From positions 1 to 7,022 of the forward strand of contig JAKLLP010000108.1 in the NCBI GenBank assembly GCA_023150055.1: a DNA stretch of 7,022 nucleotides. The letters are read 5' to 3'. The position numbers and the translations under genes were made by a program. Positions 6,389 to 7,022 of the stretch are shown one piece after another. Under the pieces are notes generated by a model. That model was not told the DNA's origin and did not search any database. It was given only the letters and a program-made list of their open reading frames with translations. This DNA comes from Gammaproteobacteria bacterium. Its GTDB lineage: Bacteria > Pseudomonadota > Gammaproteobacteria > Steroidobacterales > GCA-2729495. How positions within the stretch are numbered: the stretch's first letter is position 1; the number at the start of each line of letters is the position of its first letter.

Positions 6389-7022
6389 GTCGGGCAGGTA
6401 GGGCCTGGCCGCCTTGAGCATGCGGCTCGGGCTGTGCCCGACGCCCTTCACGATCACCTTGCGGTGCGCCGTGCGGCCATAGCGGCTCTGCAGGTGATCG
6501 TAGAACCTGAGGCCGCGCTCGTAGCGGTTGCGCCCCTGGCGATTCGCCTCGCAGCCGGTGTCGAGGTACTTGTCGATCTTCGTGTCGCGATCGCCGAGCA
6601 GGTAGATGACGTCGCGCTCGGCGTAGTCACGCGCCACACCGGCGCTCATGTAGTCGTTCAGATCCTCCAGGCCATACCGGTACTCGTTGTAATCGCGGCA
6701 GGTCATGGCGCTGCCGAAGGGCCTGCTCCGGTCGAGATACAGGTAGGAGCTCGGATTCGCGACGATGAAGGTCAGCCCCTGCAGGCGCGTGCCCGCCGCA
6801 TAGCGCGTGACGAACTGTCCGCCGGCGCTGTGGCCGACCACGGCGACGCCGTGGTACATCTCCACCATCCGGTCGAGCACCTCGAACGAGCTGACGCGCT
6901 GGGAGTCCTTGGACTGGTCGCCCTGCTTCCAGCCGGAGGAGGACCAGTAAAGCCCCGGTCCCGACTCTTGGAACTCGGGCGCGATCACCAGCGTGTCGAG
7001 ATCGTCGAGGTCATTGAGGTAA
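6386..7022 (-). CDS. Alpha/beta hydrolase (paralogue 2), N-terminus outside window
   Basis: The frame ends at TGA 6386-6388 and is open to the right edge, giving 211 visible residues. A GTG at 6988 is not the start: the 11 residues before it (YLNDLDDLDTL) align with YLGYLDDLDTL in the neighbouring copy. Roughly four in five residues are identical to that copy by eye. All visible catalytic features are kept: GHSAGG with Ser (codon 6827-6829), the acid in LGDRDTKID (Asp codon 6584-6586) and His in GVGHSPSRM (codon 6437-6439). The CEANRQGRNRY block is identical. Unlike its neighbour, it ends just after the domain (ARPYLPD) with no tail, and it has a two-residue insertion before the third conserved cysteine. 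By analogy it should be secreted, but its signal peptide is not visible. Substrate unknown. Confidence 0.87.
   Translation of the reverse strand, partial: YLNDLDDLDTLVIAPEFQESGPGLYWSSSGWKQGDQSKDSQRVSSFEVLDRMVEMYHGVAVVGHSAGGQFVTRYAAGTRLQGLTFIVANPSSYLYLDRSRPFGSAMTCRDYNEYRYGLEDLNDYMSAGVARDYAERDVIYLLGDRDTKIDKYLDTGCEANRQGRNRYERGLRFYDHLQSRYGRTAHRKVIVKGVGHSPSRMLKAARPYLPD

Overview
The window is GC-rich bacterial DNA with dense coding on both strands, good Shine-Dalgarno sites and one protein ending in a VPLPA-type PEP-CTERM sorting signal. That signal, plus Gram-negative style exported proteins, points to a proteobacterium, most likely a gammaproteobacterium. The lineage is inference; there is no rRNA, tRNA or named housekeeping gene to fix it.

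Layout, left to right. (1) Positions 1-827, + strand: the C-terminal part of a TolB-like PD40 beta-propeller protein, whose start lies outside the window. (2) 909-2084, +: a membrane-anchored SGNH/GDSL hydrolase with all its catalytic blocks. (3) 2190-3848, -: a secreted FG-GAP/VCBS-type beta-propeller protein, convergent with the SGNH gene. (4) 3849-4248: a 400-bp divergent intergenic region with two long inverted repeats, one overlapping a candidate promoter for the propeller gene. (5) 4249-5043, +: an exported protein with a VPLPA-type C-terminal sorting signal. (6) 5042-5097: a repeat that is both direct and inverted, lying between two convergent genes. (7) 5113-6204 and 6386-7022, both -: two tandem paralogous secreted alpha/beta hydrolases, about 80% identical by eye over the shared part. 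The downstream copy carries an extra C-terminal tail of about 95 residues; the other runs off the right edge of the window.

All five genes whose N-terminus can be seen start with a signal peptide or signal anchor. The two with hidden N-termini belong to families or paralogue pairs that are normally exported. The window therefore reads as a neighbourhood of envelope and secreted proteins: two beta-propellers, three Ser-His-Asp hydrolases and one exosortase substrate. Orientation alternates, so there is no single operon. At most the first two genes (+) and the two paralogous hydrolases (-) could be co-transcribed. I see no defence system, CRISPR array, transposase, integrase or RNA gene. The least explained elements are the hydrolase pair with its unequal tails, the repeat at 5042-5097, and the sortable protein of unknown body.
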